Source of the DNA: Carya illinoinensis
Taxonomy: Eukaryota; Streptophyta; Magnoliopsida; Fagales; Juglandaceae
Direction: 5' to 3'
Length of the DNA: 64,000 nucleotides
Assembly: GCF_018687715.1 (NCBI RefSeq)
Contig: NC_056766.1
Coordinates: forward strand, 42,572,933-42,636,932
Part shown: in pieces, positions 47,663 to 60,183 of the stretch
How positions within the stretch are numbered: position 1 is the stretch's first letter
Layout: every line of letters starts with the position of its first letter
The notes under the pieces: model-generated
The model's input: the letters and a program-made list of their open reading frames with translations, nothing else
Told to the model about the DNA's origin: nothing
Database searches by the model: none
Made by a program: the position numbers and the translations under genes

Positions 47663-50600
47663 ATGGCCTTTCAATCAGGAGCTTCTTACTTTTCTTCATC
47701 CTCTTTGTCTTCTTCCTCCTGTCTATGGAATCACGATGTATTCTTGAGCTTTAGAGGTGAAGATGTTCGCTATGGCTTTGTTTCTCATCTACACCAAGCT
47801 TTGGATCAAAGGGGAATCAATACTTGCATCGACAACAGTCTTGAAAGGGGAGAGGAAATCTCGCCAGCACTTTTTAAAGCTATTGAAGGGTCAATGATAT
47901 CTATCATTGTACTCTCTAAAAACTATGGTGAATCCTTGATATTGCATTTTTCTTCAAGGGAGAATCTTTGGAAAATGTCATGAAATTATTTGATTCTGGT
48001 GGTTTTTATCCAAATCATGGAATCGAGAGGCTTAAAGACAAGTGTCTTATTACTATTGAAGGGCATAATAAAGGTGTTGGGATGCATGATTTGCTACAAG
48101 CTATGTGATAAGAAATTGTTCGATGAGAATCACCCAAAAAACCTAGCAACCGTAGTAGACTATGGAATCACGAGGATCTCCGTAAAGTGTTGCAACACAA
48201 TACGGTGAGAGTAAAAGATAATATCTTTAGTTTTACATTTATTTCCTTTTCCAAAAGTGAAACCTAGTGGATTTTTTTCTTTTTGGATAAAATATAAATC
48301 GTATGAATTTATACCTAAATGAATATATATACACAAAAGTAGTCATACAAACTGACATAATTTAATATGGTTCATCAAATGGATATGGTAGTACTCATAT
48401 ACATATATATATATAGCCTTTAAATTATCAATATGAATTTGTATATATATATATATGTAGAATTCTTTTCTTAATAATTACAATGAATCATTAAAAGTAC
48501 CAAATTTTGTTGTCCTTTTTGTGTTCCAAATTTCTTATATTTTCTAATTTCATGTCTACTGTCTCCTCAAGCTAGTTTGTTTTATTGAAAGTTATAAGAG
48601 AGTATGTAAGTTGGTAAAAAGACAAATCTTTTATATTTTAGCATGCGTCTATTTAGTATTGGAGATTTCAGCAATCGATAAATAATACTTATTTTTAAAA
48701 TATCTTAAAGAAAAATAGTGTAATATTAATTGATAAGTAAAGAGTACTAACTTCGTGCACTTATATCAGGGGCTAAACAAAATTGAAGGCATACTATTAG
48801 ATTTACCTGAAGGCGATAAATCTAAGGCATACTATGAGGTGATAAGCTTGCATTCGGTAGCATTTCAAAATATGGAAAGCCTTAGAGTCTTTATAAATCG
48901 TACTGCACGTTTTTCTTGTGCACCCAATTATCTCTCCACAAATTAAGAGTCCTTGATTGGAATAACGATCCTTCACCATACTTACCACCTAATTTTCAAG
49001 GGATGAATCTCATTATTTTGAGAATGCGGCATAGCCTCATAAAGGAGTTAGGGGATAGATTCAAGCCCAAGGTACGTACACAATTATAATCATCAACAAC
49101 TTTTTTTTCTTTGAATTATGTAGTAAAGTCTGTTAAAATTTTCCTCTTTTTCTTTTACAGAATTTGACAATTATGAAATTGGAAAATTGTGAATTCTTAG
49201 AAAAGATTCCGGATCTTTCAAGCCTCTCAAATTTGAAGGAATTGGCTGTCCTATTTTGTACAAGATTAGTTGAGGTGCATGATTCCGTTGGATGTTTGGA
49301 AAATCTTTCTATGTTGGATTTTTTTCATTGCTCTAAACTCCGAATCTTTCCAAGAAGCCTCAATTTGAGATCTTTATGCTATCTTGGTCTTCAGGATTGC
49401 CCAAGCATTCGTTATCTTCCTGAAATCGAGTGTAAAATGGAATCTTTAATTGAATTGAATCTATGTGACACCGCAATAGAAGAGCTACTTTTATCCATCA
49501 GGAACCTCATACGACTCGAGTCTTTATATTTAAGAGGCTGCAAAAACCTTATGCATCTCCCAATTGCTTGCATTGGGCTGCAACATTTACGTTGGCTAGA
49601 GATTGGTGGTAATTGTCCAGATTTTGTACAGAAGATGATAGATGATGGGCTATCCCTTGTGGCTATTGAGTATACAAAAATGGAAGAGGAGATATCATTA
49701 CTTGAAGAACGACTCCATAAATTGGTGTCTCCAACAAATTCAAGCAATGGGAGCACTGGATTACAATTGTTGAATCTTCAAAATTGTTTCCAATTAGAAA
49801 CAAATTTCTTTCCAATATCTAGTTTATTTACCATATTTAACTCCTCCGCCAGTTTGCGTCATTTATATCTATCTTCCACTTATCTTGTTTGCCGTCTCAC
49901 GAGCATCAAAGATATTATGAGCCTCGAATCTCTTTCCTTGAGCTATTGTTGTAAACTTGAAGAAATACCAGAGCTTCCACCAAATATAAGAGAAGTATAT
50001 GTTAGGGGATGCAAGTTATTAGAAATATTTTGGGAAGTATTAAAAATATTGGAACTCAATGGAAGCCACATCAAATCGCTACGAAGAACTGATTTGGACC
50101 GCTGCTACAAAATGCTTGAAAATATATGGAATGATAGAGTGCAAATTCCTTTATTGTGGAAGGTATGTATGTATGTGTGATCTCATTTTTTAGTAGTATG
50201 TATGGCTTAAATTAAATTGATGATGATATTTGAGATTTAACAGGGAGTCTATGAATATGATGTTACTTTGTCTCCGAAAAATCAAATTCAAGAGTGGTTG
50301 AGTAATATTAACGAGTTTTTAAAAGATAATGGAATGGTGAAGGGGCCAAATGATTATGTTAGACCAAGGGGAGAAGAAGAGTGGGTAATAGATATCGAGG
50401 GGCTACACAATTTGGGGGAGATAAACGGAATTATACTATATATCGTAATACTTTTTAAAGATGCTTCAGTGGATGGTACAATTGATCATACTAATGCTAA
50501 GATAACCAGTAAGAGGTCAGATCATGTATGCTGTATTGAAGGGGTACAATTGGTTGATAAAGGTTGGTACCACAAGGGAAATAGGATTGGATATGCTGTA

Positions 50601-50759
50601 TGGGTGGGGTACTCCAATTTACAATCTTTTAAACTACCGATTTTGAAAAATTTGCTAGTTCAATTTGATCTTCGGTGTAAAGGGATGGTGCGGTTTTATA
50701 AAAGTTGCAAAGCCAAAGTGGTATACAAGAATGAAAGTAAGTCGCCCTTTTTCCTTTGA
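47663..50759 (+). pseudogene. TNL copy 2: TIR exon fused to a post-NB-ARC segment, then LRR and C-terminal exons
   Basis: The TIR exon starts at the ATG 47663, because the position equivalent to the start at 62289 is GTG here (47648). It reads NHDVFLSFRGEDVR, EISPALFKAIEGS and IVLSKNYGES. It then jumps near 47925-47945 into KLFDSGGFYPNHGIERLKDK and VGMHDLLQAM, the end of NB-ARC. The WCLDEL half of TIR and the whole P-loop-to-ARC2 region are deleted. Stops follow at MHDLLQAM. After an intron, the pre-LRR exon (about 48770-49071) has a frameshift near 48945. The LRR exon 49161-50162 and the post-LRR exon 50244-50759 (C-JID type, SDHVCCIEGVQLVDKGWY) are uninterrupted with good GT-AG borders. A last small exon may lie near 51200-51260 (DGETDEHEEIELEQ). 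Confidence 0.85.
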
Positions 50760-52430
50760 TTTTCAAGTAATATTTTTTGACTCTCTACCTATTATAATTT
50801 CCTCCTCTCTATGTATTATATTTTTTTCCCTTTCACTTTGTACATTTAATTTTGTTTCTGGGATGATGATTTTGTTTCACTTACAGGCATTTCATAGTCG
50901 ATGCCATGGTGCTTCTTCGAAGATTCACAATGTATTGCTACGAAAAACATAGCTTCATTTGGTATGTACATTTAATTTTACTTGAATCTCTGTGTTGTTT
51001 TTGAGACATTGCCCTGTTTTAGGCCCCAATAAAAACATAGCTTCACTTGGTATTCTTTTTTGCACTTCAAATTTGGTATTCTTCAAAGCCAGATAATAGA
51101 AGAGCATGAAGAGAGAGTGAAAAATCATCCACGTGTGCTGCATGAAGATGGATGTTTCGGTGGAATCTTCAAATTTTGTTTTCTATTCCCTAGTTTTATC
51201 AACAACCAAACTGTGGATGGGGAGACGGATGAACATGAGGAGATTGAATTAGAGCAATGAATGCATTGGATGAATAAAGTTAGAACTATACGTTTGCCTT
51301 TTGTTCCAAAGGTTGAACTGTACTAGTTTTTAGGTAAATATTGCTATGCTATCATGGTCTTGTTCCATTTTATAGTTTTTCTGCGTTTTAGCATTCTAGG
51401 CACAAATTCATCACCAATGATAAATGATTTTGATGTTCGAAGTTCGTAGTAGGCATATTCCAAGGTTTCATTTTGTCTTTGGATTGTGTATTTTGTAGAC
51501 TTTGTGTGATTTGGAAATTCAAAAGGCTGCAACTTCCACTTTGAACACCATTGAGTTTCAAGGTTTATAGGGAATTTGAAATTAATGGGATCCTGTGTTA
51601 GAGTGACATTAGAAGAATTGCCATATGTGTGGTTAGTCATGTTCTTTGGAAAAAATAACCACACTGGTACTGGAAAGAAAAGAGATTCATGGATTTCAAC
51701 ATTGAACAACATAAACTTGCACGGTTTTGGAATACAAAGTTACCGATTATCATATTTAACAGGACGACGAATATTTTTGTTCTTTTTAATTAAATAAACT
51801 TGCATCGTATTGGAATTTTAGACTTTGGGTACTTCTTTATCAATTTCCAGACATGGGAAGAGCATAGAATGATTTTCATAATCATCTGTTTCAACAAGCA
51901 TGTGTGCTAAAACAGAGTAAAGTCAATTGTTGTGGATCAAATTGATCATTTTAAACAAATTGTCTAACTGGATTTCTAGGAGATTTCTTACACAACCTGC
52001 TCATGGAAATCCTGTGAGATTGAAAGTTCCCTAAGAATGTTGATGTTGAGATTGACGATTCAGTGGCCTCAATCGATGGTATTCAAGTTTCTAAGAGGCA
52101 CCGTGACGGTGATGATTACAACTTGGAATCCAATTGGTACCCACAAAAGAGGAGGCCTTTTCCAAGTTTGAGCATCAAGAATTCAGATTTAGATGATACA
52201 CTACTCGATTAATCACAACTAAATGGATCAAAATCACTCCCAGTACTAAAATCTGCTGGGTTAGCTACGAGTACTCAAATCTCTCAGCACCAAGAATGAC
52301 ACACTGATTTTGTGATAGAATTGCTGGTGCTGCGTGTGATTTTATTCCATTTAGTTTTCTTTGGAAGGAAGTTGCTCATTTTTCGTTTACTAGCTAGTGT
52401 GACCAAGTTGTTCCACGAGGACTTCTTCAA
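50760..52430. other. TNL copy 2 3' flank and duplicated upstream segment
   Basis: Up to about 51300 it parallels the 3' flank of the first TNL relic. Next come copies of TNL-upstream modules (ggaaaagaaaagagattc-like near 51673; tcaaattgatcatttta near 51938), then an unoccupied paralogue of the CACTA target (TCA at 52001-52003) with the decayed coding-like sequence to about 52170. No intact gene. Confidence 0.55.
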
Positions 52431-52431
52431 T

Positions 52432-52545
52432 GGCTTTCCATGGTGGCTCTCTCTCTTTTTCTTCCCCTACTTCTGTTCTTTAGGTCCTTAGTGGACTTAA
52501 CGATGTATTCTTAAGTTATGTTCACAATTGGGGGATAAAATAACA
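52432..52545 (+). pseudogene. TIR exon N-terminal scrap
   Basis: Reads MAFHGGSLSFSSPTSVL, a stop, then NDVFLSYVH, resembling the Ser-rich leader and first beta-strand of the TIR exons at 47663 and 62289. It decays after about 40 codons. Confidence 0.5.
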
Positions 52546-52559
52546 GTTTTGACAGTCCA

Positions 52560-52745
52560 AAACTACATATATATGTATAACATGCATCAGATTGTAAAAA
52601 AATAAAAATAAAATAAATTTAATACAACGTACACTGTTCTATGTGGACAGTCTAGTTATGACTTCGAGTACTGCATGTGCAACATGTTATACGGCCATAA
52701 TATATTTTCAACTGTAAGGTTGGGGTACAAAATGGTACTGAGTGA
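52560..52745 (+). repeat. direct repeat, left copy
   Basis: Matches 54045-54210 over about 150 bp (shared ctatgtggacagtctagtta, aacatgttata, tcaactgtaaggttgg, aaaatggtactgag). The two copies bracket the LINE fragment. Confidence 0.85.
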
Positions 52746-53009
52746 AGATAACCTGATGCAAGGCTAGCAATATTTATTGCTTGACTAATAATGGAGAAGA
52801 TCTCGTCATAGATAAGCTGTGATCACATAGCTCCATCTGAACTTCCATCATAACTATGAATCTTCTTTGTTCCAAACAATCATGATTTATCTTCTTCGAA
52901 TTCGTTACTTTTAAAAATAAAAGCTTTGAAGTTTACATGTTCATTTTTAAATTTTTCTACATGTCATTACAAATACAAAATTGTGGCCCAGAAAACAAAA
53001 TATAAAACT

Positions 53010-53844
53010 GTGAGAAGCTATGTTGTTTGAATGAAATGAAAAACAGAATATACATACAATTTGTACACATTACAAAGGGATATAGGCCTAAATTCAGACA
53101 CTTTTGAGGGGGATTTTTTTTTTGGAATGAGGGAAATAAGAGTATTATTAATTTCAGCAAGGTCACCCTTGGAATTAAGCACAAACAAAACAAATTTGCA
53201 AACTTGTGATCCAACTGTTGACCAGTGTGTTTGGTAGAAGGCAGCAGGGTAACCATCTGGTCCAGGTGAGCTTAAGCCTTTCATCTGAAAAAGGGCCTTC
53301 TCCACCTCCTTATATGTATAAGGTTTGGTCAGCATAGAATTCATTTCACCAGTAACACGAGGAGCCAAATCAACAAGACAGGCCTCAATGTTTGATGGCT
53401 GAGAGCATGTAAAAGCTGCTTGAAGTATGTTTGGAAGAGAGAGCTAATGCCTTCCCTCGAATCCACCTCCTGGTTCTGATCATCCAGCAGTCTTTTGATA
53501 GTGTTGGTGTTTTAACTTTGATTTTCACATTGGTGAAAGAATTTTGTGTTCCTATCCCCTTCTTTGAACCACATTTGTTTAGTTCTTTGCTGCCATTTCA
53601 GATTCTCTGCTTCCAAAAGTCCATCCAACTCTCTTTCCAATTGCTTAATGTTCTCAGTCAAGAGGCCTATGTTTCTAGTTTGCAATGCATCTAGGTGAGA
53701 CAACTTGGCATTAATCTCTCTTTTAGAGATCCCCATCTTCCTTCTGCTCCATTGTATTAGCTTTTCCTTGCAATGCTTCAGTCCTTCTGTAGTAAGATTG
53801 TTTGTTGCTAGCCAACCTAGGCTTATTCCATACCTCCTCCACAA
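53010..53844 (-). pseudogene. LINE ORF2 fragment (pre-RT linker and RT start)
   Basis: Minus strand. 53844-53512 reads as the linker between endonuclease and RT (LKWQQRTKQMWFKEGDRNTK, FFHQ). 53368-53018 carries the RT start (MKGLSSPGPDGYPAAFYQTH, then NNTLISLIPKKKSPSKVSEF, RPISLCNVYK), characteristic of plant L1-type elements. A frame interruption between 53368 and 53512 and the absence of the YxDD region and the C-terminal domains show it is a short dead fragment. Confidence 0.82.
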
Positions 53845-54044
53845 TCTAATTTACTGGCAAAAGCAGGATTGTAATTTGTATATATTTAAAGAAAAGTATA
53901 AAAGAGTTGACATAGGAGCATTCAATCATATCTACTGATATATGTTTTATAGGGTAAAAGACAGGAAAGATATAGCAGTAGACGTATCTTCTCAGTCATA
54001 TTCTTCAAAAAGCATCTAAATTAGTGGTCCATAATCATGTTCCT

Positions 54045-54210
54045 TTTGCAAAAAATAAAAAATAAAATTAATACAAAGTACACTGCTCTATGTGGACAGT
54101 CTAGTTATGACTTCAGGTACTGCATGTGCAACATGTTATATGGCCATAATATATTTTCAACTGTAAGGTTGGCGTACAAAATGGTACTGAGAGAAGATAA
54201 CCTGAATATA
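54045..54210 (+). repeat. direct repeat, right copy
   Basis: Second copy of 52560-52745. After the shared part both continue into related text (atagctccat). Confidence 0.85.
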
Positions 54211-55098
54211 TAGCTCCATTTGAATATATAGAGTTGCTCATTTTGAAACCAAGAAGTATCCAACTATATATATTTTCATGAGACCCTACAAAGGTAAGAT
54301 GGTGAAACTAATTATGAATCTTCCATCATAATTTAGTAACATGTGTACAATTGTAGAAAAACAAAGTGAAAAATAAAGAAAATAAAAGACATGTAGAAAA
54401 ACTGAAACAGAGAAAGCCAAAAGACTGTTCTGAATCTGATGCAAGACGATGTCGTTTGGTGCAAACCATTTTAACCCTTAGTATGCAACGCGGCAGCAAC
54501 AACATATTGGACTGCACCGTTTCAATTGAAGTGGATTGAAGCACAACGTTTTTACTTTTTTCTTCTAGAATTATTGTTATTCACATTAGGGGTTTTATAA
54601 GTGAAGGGGAGGGAAGAGAATAGCATCTGGAAAATGGTAAGCCTTTGAATATTGTTCTTTTGGGAGGTCTGGGTTCCTCGAATACCCAGTTTATCTGTAG
54701 CAATCGCTGAATGAATGAAGTTATTTCCATTTTCATTTCATAGATCTGCTCTTACCATTTTCATTATCATGTATTACAGGTTCCATTTACAAAAGGGAAT
54801 CTAACAAAGACAGAGCTTGAAACAAAGCGGTGGAACAGAGGTCTGGAAACTTGGAGCCAGCAGTCGGCACAATGTAACGCGGCATGACACAACGACAGAG
54901 ACAAGGAGTTTTCAAGCTTGAGAGTTGAGGGTGGCTCCAGGTTGGAGAGAAGAAGAGAGAAATAGAGCAGGACATCGAACAGTATTGGGGGCTAGATCTC
55001 ATGGCGGATCTTCCTGTGTTGGTGACGCCAGCACTATTTGCAGTAATCTGAAGTGGAATTGGAAACTGGATCTGTTGTAGACGGTGGTTGGTAGCTTG
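54211..55098. other. intergenic, nothing recognised
   Basis: No gene supported. Open frames here lack recognisable motifs. Confidence 0.35.
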
Positions 55099-55473
55099 AT
55101 GTATGAACCCAATCAACTTGGACCGGACTTGAGACGCCTCAAGCTAAATTGTTTTCTCTTTTTCTATTGAGTCATTAAGTTGTCCTAGTGGGCCAGGCTT
55201 CTTTTGTTGGTTATAAAAACTGGCCATGGCCTTCTTTTGTTGTTGGCATGTTGTTAGTCTCTATTCTAGACTGAGTAATATATGTATGGGGAGGAGGGTC
55301 TGGAAGTGATTATCTAAAGGCTTATTAAGAATTCACTTGTATTCTTGGAGGTTAAGTCTCTTAGAAATGCCCTGTTATCCTTTTACAGTAATTGAATTAA
55401 AATCAATTTATACATTTCTGTTACACTTTCTGAATCCACAAGGGTTACTTCTCCATTCATCATTAGAACCATA
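55099..55473 (+). repeat. putative LTR of an unclassified retrotransposon
   Basis: Precedes a primer-binding-site-like agtggtatctagagccacc (about 55475-55493). It contains a TATA box (gttataaaaactgg, about 55209-55222), a long leader and the ending agaaccataata. A start at tgtatgaaccc (55099) is assumed from TG. No second LTR was found, so boundaries are tentative. Confidence 0.45.
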
Positions 55474-55493
55474 ATAAGTGGTATCTAGAGCCA

Positions 55494-56649
55494 CCGATTT
55501 TTATGACTGAGTTGAGTAATGCAGAACTAGAAATTTGTTTCAAGAATTATTATCAAGCACTCTATGATCAAACATTTAGAGAGCCTGGAGAACTCTTCTA
55601 GTAGTGAAGTCTATGTATGGTAAAAACTTAAAGATCTTGGTGGAACCCTCCTACACCATTTACTACAAGAAGCTAAATATTGAATACGCATATCGAAGAA
55701 ATATATATCCATTGGAGCAACAAAAATTGAGGCACGGAGAGGTTACCTTGACATAGATGAAGATAATTGAAGATGGGTATCTCTTTCTTGATACGAGGAG
55801 TGAAGAGTTCGGCTCAAAAAAATTAAACGAAGAGGAGGAAGTAGCTACGGATTCAATAGAAGAAACAAGCGAAATTCCATAACCTCTTCTTCAAACTACA
55901 TAGGACTTCAATGAAATTTTCAACAAAAATGAAGTGGAGGATGTAAAAATGCAATCGAGGTGGAAGAGATTGTTTTGATACCCATAGGATTTTACCCCAA
56001 CAAAATTTCCCTTTTTCCTCCCCATGCCAAATCCCTAATTCCTAACCCTAGAATAATCCTTCCCAAGAGTAAGAAACATACCTGCCACAATCACATTCAC
56101 AAACCTCATCAAATCCTCAAATCCCATATTTATAATCATTTTCTCCTTTATCACAAAATAAGTCACAAAGATTTGATCCCATTCATCCCATTATATGCAC
56201 CATTTTCTCTCGCTGAGAACCTCCTTGGTCACCAAGCCCTCATCTTGCTCAACGACCTCACACTCGCTCTGGGTCAAATCAGTTATTGGGTGGTGGATTT
56301 TTTACCCAAGCATTCGCACTCCTTCTCAAACCCGCAGAGCATGGAATGACGTAGCGGAAGCCTCCTCTCACTCTCTACTCAAGGTTGATTGAAGAGCTTT
56401 TATTGTGTGAAATTTGCCACCTTGGATGTATGGTGTGTGGCACTAGCCGAGGCTTGAGAGTTTGCTTTCTTAGCATCAAGACACCTGTGTTGTGGTGTTC
56501 TTAGAGACAATAAGGATTAAGGACACTACAATAAGTGGCCATTCGATAATCCATATATGTCTATCCTTCTATGCGACTCTCCCAGATCTGGAAGATCTAC
56601 ATTTTCATTCTGCTTTTTGTTTCAGGAAGTTTCTATAGATCTATCGATC
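55494..56649 (+). other. decayed interior sequence downstream of the primer site
   Basis: Begins atgactgagttgag, possibly a gag start (MTELSNAELEICFKNYY), then stops within about 35 codons. The rest, including a basic frame at 55960-56349, shows no motif I recognise. Confidence 0.35.
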
Positions 56650-57340
56650 ATGGATTTCATGAAGGTTTTTTATCAAACTATTCAAGAAACAAAGAGAGAG
56701 GTTAACTTGAAGGAATTCAAGGTTCCTAAGATGGAACAAAAGGTACTAGATGCGACGGATAATGAACCTTGGGGTCCTCGTGGCACCGTGTTAGTAGAGA
56801 TAGCACAAGCTACAAAGAAATTTATTGAATTTTATATGGTTATGTGTATTTTGCGAACAAGATTGGCCGAGTCTGGCAAGGATTGGCACCATGTGTAGAA
56901 GGCATTGGTTGTCATAGAGTATTTGGTAGCACATGGATCTGATCGTGCAGTTGATGACATTATAAAGCATACTTTCCAAATCTAATCACTCTCAAGTTTT
57001 GAATATGTTGAGCCAAACGGGAAGGATATGGGAATAAATGTGAGGAAGAAGGTGGAAAACGTTGTGGCCCTTTTGAATAATAAGGAAAAAAATACAAGAA
57101 GTTAGAAATAAAGCCGCTACAAACTGTGATAAGTACTTTGGACTCTCTTCCATTGGAATTACATATAAGTCAAGTTCAGCCACATCTAGTAGTGGCGGCT
57201 GTGGAAGTGCTGCCAAAGATAGTGATAGGGGGACGCCATTCAAGTTCACTCTCGGACAAGGAAAATTTATTAAAGATAGGGGAACCATAGCAGACTGCAT
57301 GACGACTACGGCAAAATCAAGAAAGAGCTGATGTTGGTTG
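56650..57340 (+). pseudogene. epsin (ENTH-domain) processed pseudogene
   Basis: Reads as a plant epsin/clathrin-interactor ENTH domain: [39 protein letters not shown], then VVIEYLVAHGSDRAVDDI and [17 protein letters not shown]. Epsins bind phosphoinositides and clathrin adaptors in vesicle budding. Lesions are a TAG at 56896-56898 in place of Tyr, a stop near 56983, and a one-base insertion near 57090. The remaining frame continues ([11 protein letters not shown] ...) to about 57330, and the sequence becomes A/T-rich near 57360-57405. The domain is contiguous with no intron, so it looks like a retrocopy truncated at the 3' side. Confidence 0.82.
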
Positions 57341-57344
57341 AAGA

Positions 57345-58522
57345 AGGACAAAAATGAAAAATGAGAAAGTAAAATATAAATTATTATTTTTTTTAAAAAA
57401 AAAAGAGACAATCATCAAACCAAAATAAACCAGAGGCCTTTAGGTTCTCCAATCGATGGATTTCTGGCCAAAGCTTTGATACTGAGTAGCAAAGTTGGTG
57501 GGTAGGAATTTACCAAGAAGATTCTCATCATCGTGTTTTGAATCCTTTTTATAATGCTAGGGGCCAGTCTTTCTATCCTTTTCTAGAAAATTTGACCAAT
57601 TGGGGGTCGAGTAAAAATTTGAAAATCTGACTTGGAATCAGGCTCCGCTTCAACTGTGCTCTGGCTTCCCTTCAACTTTGACAAAATGGAGTCGGAGTTG
57701 GATTTCTTCTTTAATTTTTTTAGTCAGGGTCGGAGTCAGAGCTGTCGCTGGACCGACTCCGACTTTATGCCCTGCACCATACATAATTAAGTATAGGAAT
57801 AAGTTAGATACTAGTATTTAAACAAGTATAGTATAATAAGTTTATAAAAAATAAACTTATTAATGTAATATATTAAATCTATTTTATAATAGATATAATT
57901 TTATAATATAACTTTATAATTTATAAATTTAGTTTTATATAAGTTTTTGGTAAGTAAAGCATTTCTTATACTTTCAATCAATCATCTATGTACCGTTCAT
58001 TTTATTTGTGTATATCCATTTCCAATAATAATAGTCTTATTGTGTATTCTCTTACTACATTTTTATTACTTTTTTTTAATATATTTTTTTATATTTTTAT
58101 TTACTTAATAGTTTAGGAAGTGACTATTAATAAAATTTTATATATTTTTTAGTTTTTTTAATGATTCAAAATGTTAAAAAAATAATTAAAAAAATAAAAA
58201 TTTTAAATATACTAAAATAATAAAAAAATAATAAGAAGGAAGTAAATTATCATCATCCGCTTCGAATATCACCGTAAAGGTCAAAAGAATTAAAAAAAAA
58301 AAAACGAATATAATTGGATGGTTAAAAATATTTTTTAATAATTTTGTGATATTGTTATTTTTAAAAATATTTAAAACGGTTTACAAAATATTTTTTTTTT
58401 TAAAATTACTATTCTACTTTGGTTAATTATTTATCAATTTTCAGATGTGAAAGAGCATCTGTATTAAAATACAATAAAATCGATTACTGTGTGACCAAAT
58501 TGATCATTTTATACAAATGTAT
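57345..58522. other. AT-rich intergenic with duplicated block
   Basis: 57575-57775 holds repeats of gactccgac/ggagtcgg type, perhaps a dispersed repeat. 57898-58290 is repeated at 60530-60900 (shared gtaagtaaagcatttcttat). The TNL-upstream module is at about 58475-58515 and is interrupted by the MITE that follows. Confidence 0.5.
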
Positions 58523-58719
58523 GGTTTGGTAAGTGAGAATTTTGAGATGAGAATTTTGAGTTTTAAGATGAAATATTAAAATATTATATTTTAATATTAT
58601 TATTTTTTAGGATTTGAAAAAGTTGAATTATTTATTATATTTTTGTATGAGAATTTAAAAAAATAATAATGATGAGATGAGGATTTTGAGTTTGAGATAG
58701 AATTCTTGAGGGCCAAACC
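58523..58719 (+). mobile_element. MITE (AT-rich, terminal ggtttgg/ccaaacc)
   Basis: About 197 bp ending in inverted GGTTTGG...CCAAACC, with an interior of gagaattttgagatgag, ggatttgaaaaagttgaat and atgatgagatgagg. The empty sequence is visible in paralogous modules at 47475-47510 and 62108-62140. No coding capacity; probably a hAT-type MITE (inference). The target duplication was not resolved. Confidence 0.7.
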
Positions 58720-60183
58720 GAAAAAAGTTCTACAGTGATACGGTATGCTGATTAATAATTAGCTGGCATGCTAATTAATAAAATTTTCCTTCTTTTATTT
58801 GGTATTTGCAATGAAATTAAGAGGTATCATATGTTTAATGTGTAATGTTAAAATTGTTCATATATGAGCAACTCACTGTATTCATCTCAACTTTTGAGTT
58901 TAAGAACGCTTTGTATGCAAATATAATGTTTTAATTTTGGAGGTGATTGAGATAAACTTATTCCGACATTCTGTGATTTAAAGATAAAGGGTAACGTACG
59001 TCCAACCCCAGAAGCCATTTTCAGATGGCGATGGAATAAAAAGAATTATTAAAATTATGGATGCAAACTAAACCATAACTTGTGATCTTAGTCACGACTA
59101 CGAAGTCACCATTCGTTCAAAAATTTTAAGTTGATAAGTAGATTTTATAATTTATATTTATTTAACACTCTTACTCACTTGTAGGCTGTCAAACTCTGTC
59201 TCAATGAATGAGTCTAACACGAAAAAATTTAATTAAATAGGTAAAATGTAAAGTCAGAATTTAAACTCAAAATCTTTACTCTGATACCATATGAAAGTAC
59301 CACTAGTCTAAAAAATTTTAACTTAACAAAAGTGGTAGATTAATCATTTATATTTGTCTGAAAAATACTTGCATCTTTTTACACGGTTTCAAATTCAAGT
59401 CTTATTGTGTAAAACAAACGTCCAAATCTCACACCTATTATTTTTCTGTATGAACTCAAGACTTTTGAGATTTTTTTAGCGTGGGAGAATAGAAGTTGTC
59501 AAGAAAAAATTATCAGTAAAGATCATTGAGAAGACTTTTGAACTCATAATAGTTAGCATGGTTGTTGGCAAAGAAGTTGCCAGAGACGAATATGTGATAA
59601 TGGGAAAATTGGTGAAAGTCCAACCAATTTATACTGGTTGGTCCTATGGTTTCATAATTCAATTGTGTACGCTCCATATTACACGGTTTCAAATTCAAGT
59701 CTTACTGCGTAAACAAAATGTCCAGATCTCACACGTATTAGGATTAATCTAATTAATTTTTTTTGTATGAACTCAAGTAGTAAACTGTTTATGAAAAATA
59801 GTGAATTAATTTGAGATGATTTAAGTAGCCAAACACAGTTTTAATCTCAAATGTCATATATCCATATGAATATTGATCGACATGCATGCATATAAATCAA
59901 CCGAGCAGCTACTTTTTTTTAAATTTATACTAGTCGATACCGAATTTACACTCTTTCTATTTGGGGTACTTTTCATCAATTTCCCGACGTGGGAATAGCA
60001 TCAGTGTTAAAATAGAGTAAAGTCAATTTCTGTGAGACCAAATTGATCATTTTATTCAACTTTGAAGGTTGAAAGTTCTGCAATAGTATGCTGGGATGTA
60101 TGGTCGATGTTGTTGCCAAGAACTTAATTGCAAAGAAGTTTCTACTTAATTTCTATCTTTGACCTGCATGATCTCTATAATTA
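58720..60183. other. AT-rich TNL-upstream repeats
   Basis: Contains two copies of a block around acacggtttcaaattcaagt (59380 and 59681). One is followed by aactcaagacttttgagat...gcgtgggag (59452-59487), agaagacttttgaactca (59530) and a gttgttggcaaagaagttgcc stretch (59560). Another ccaaattgatcattttattc module lies at 60041-60060. No gene. Confidence 0.55.

Noticed and set aside
49164..50759. A stand-alone LRR gene
   Set aside because: The open exons begin and end at splice sites homologous to TNL exons and lack their own start. They are the 3' part of TNL copy 2.
54787..55116. 109-codon minus-strand frame
   Set aside because: No motif; it overlaps the start of a putative LTR on the other strand.
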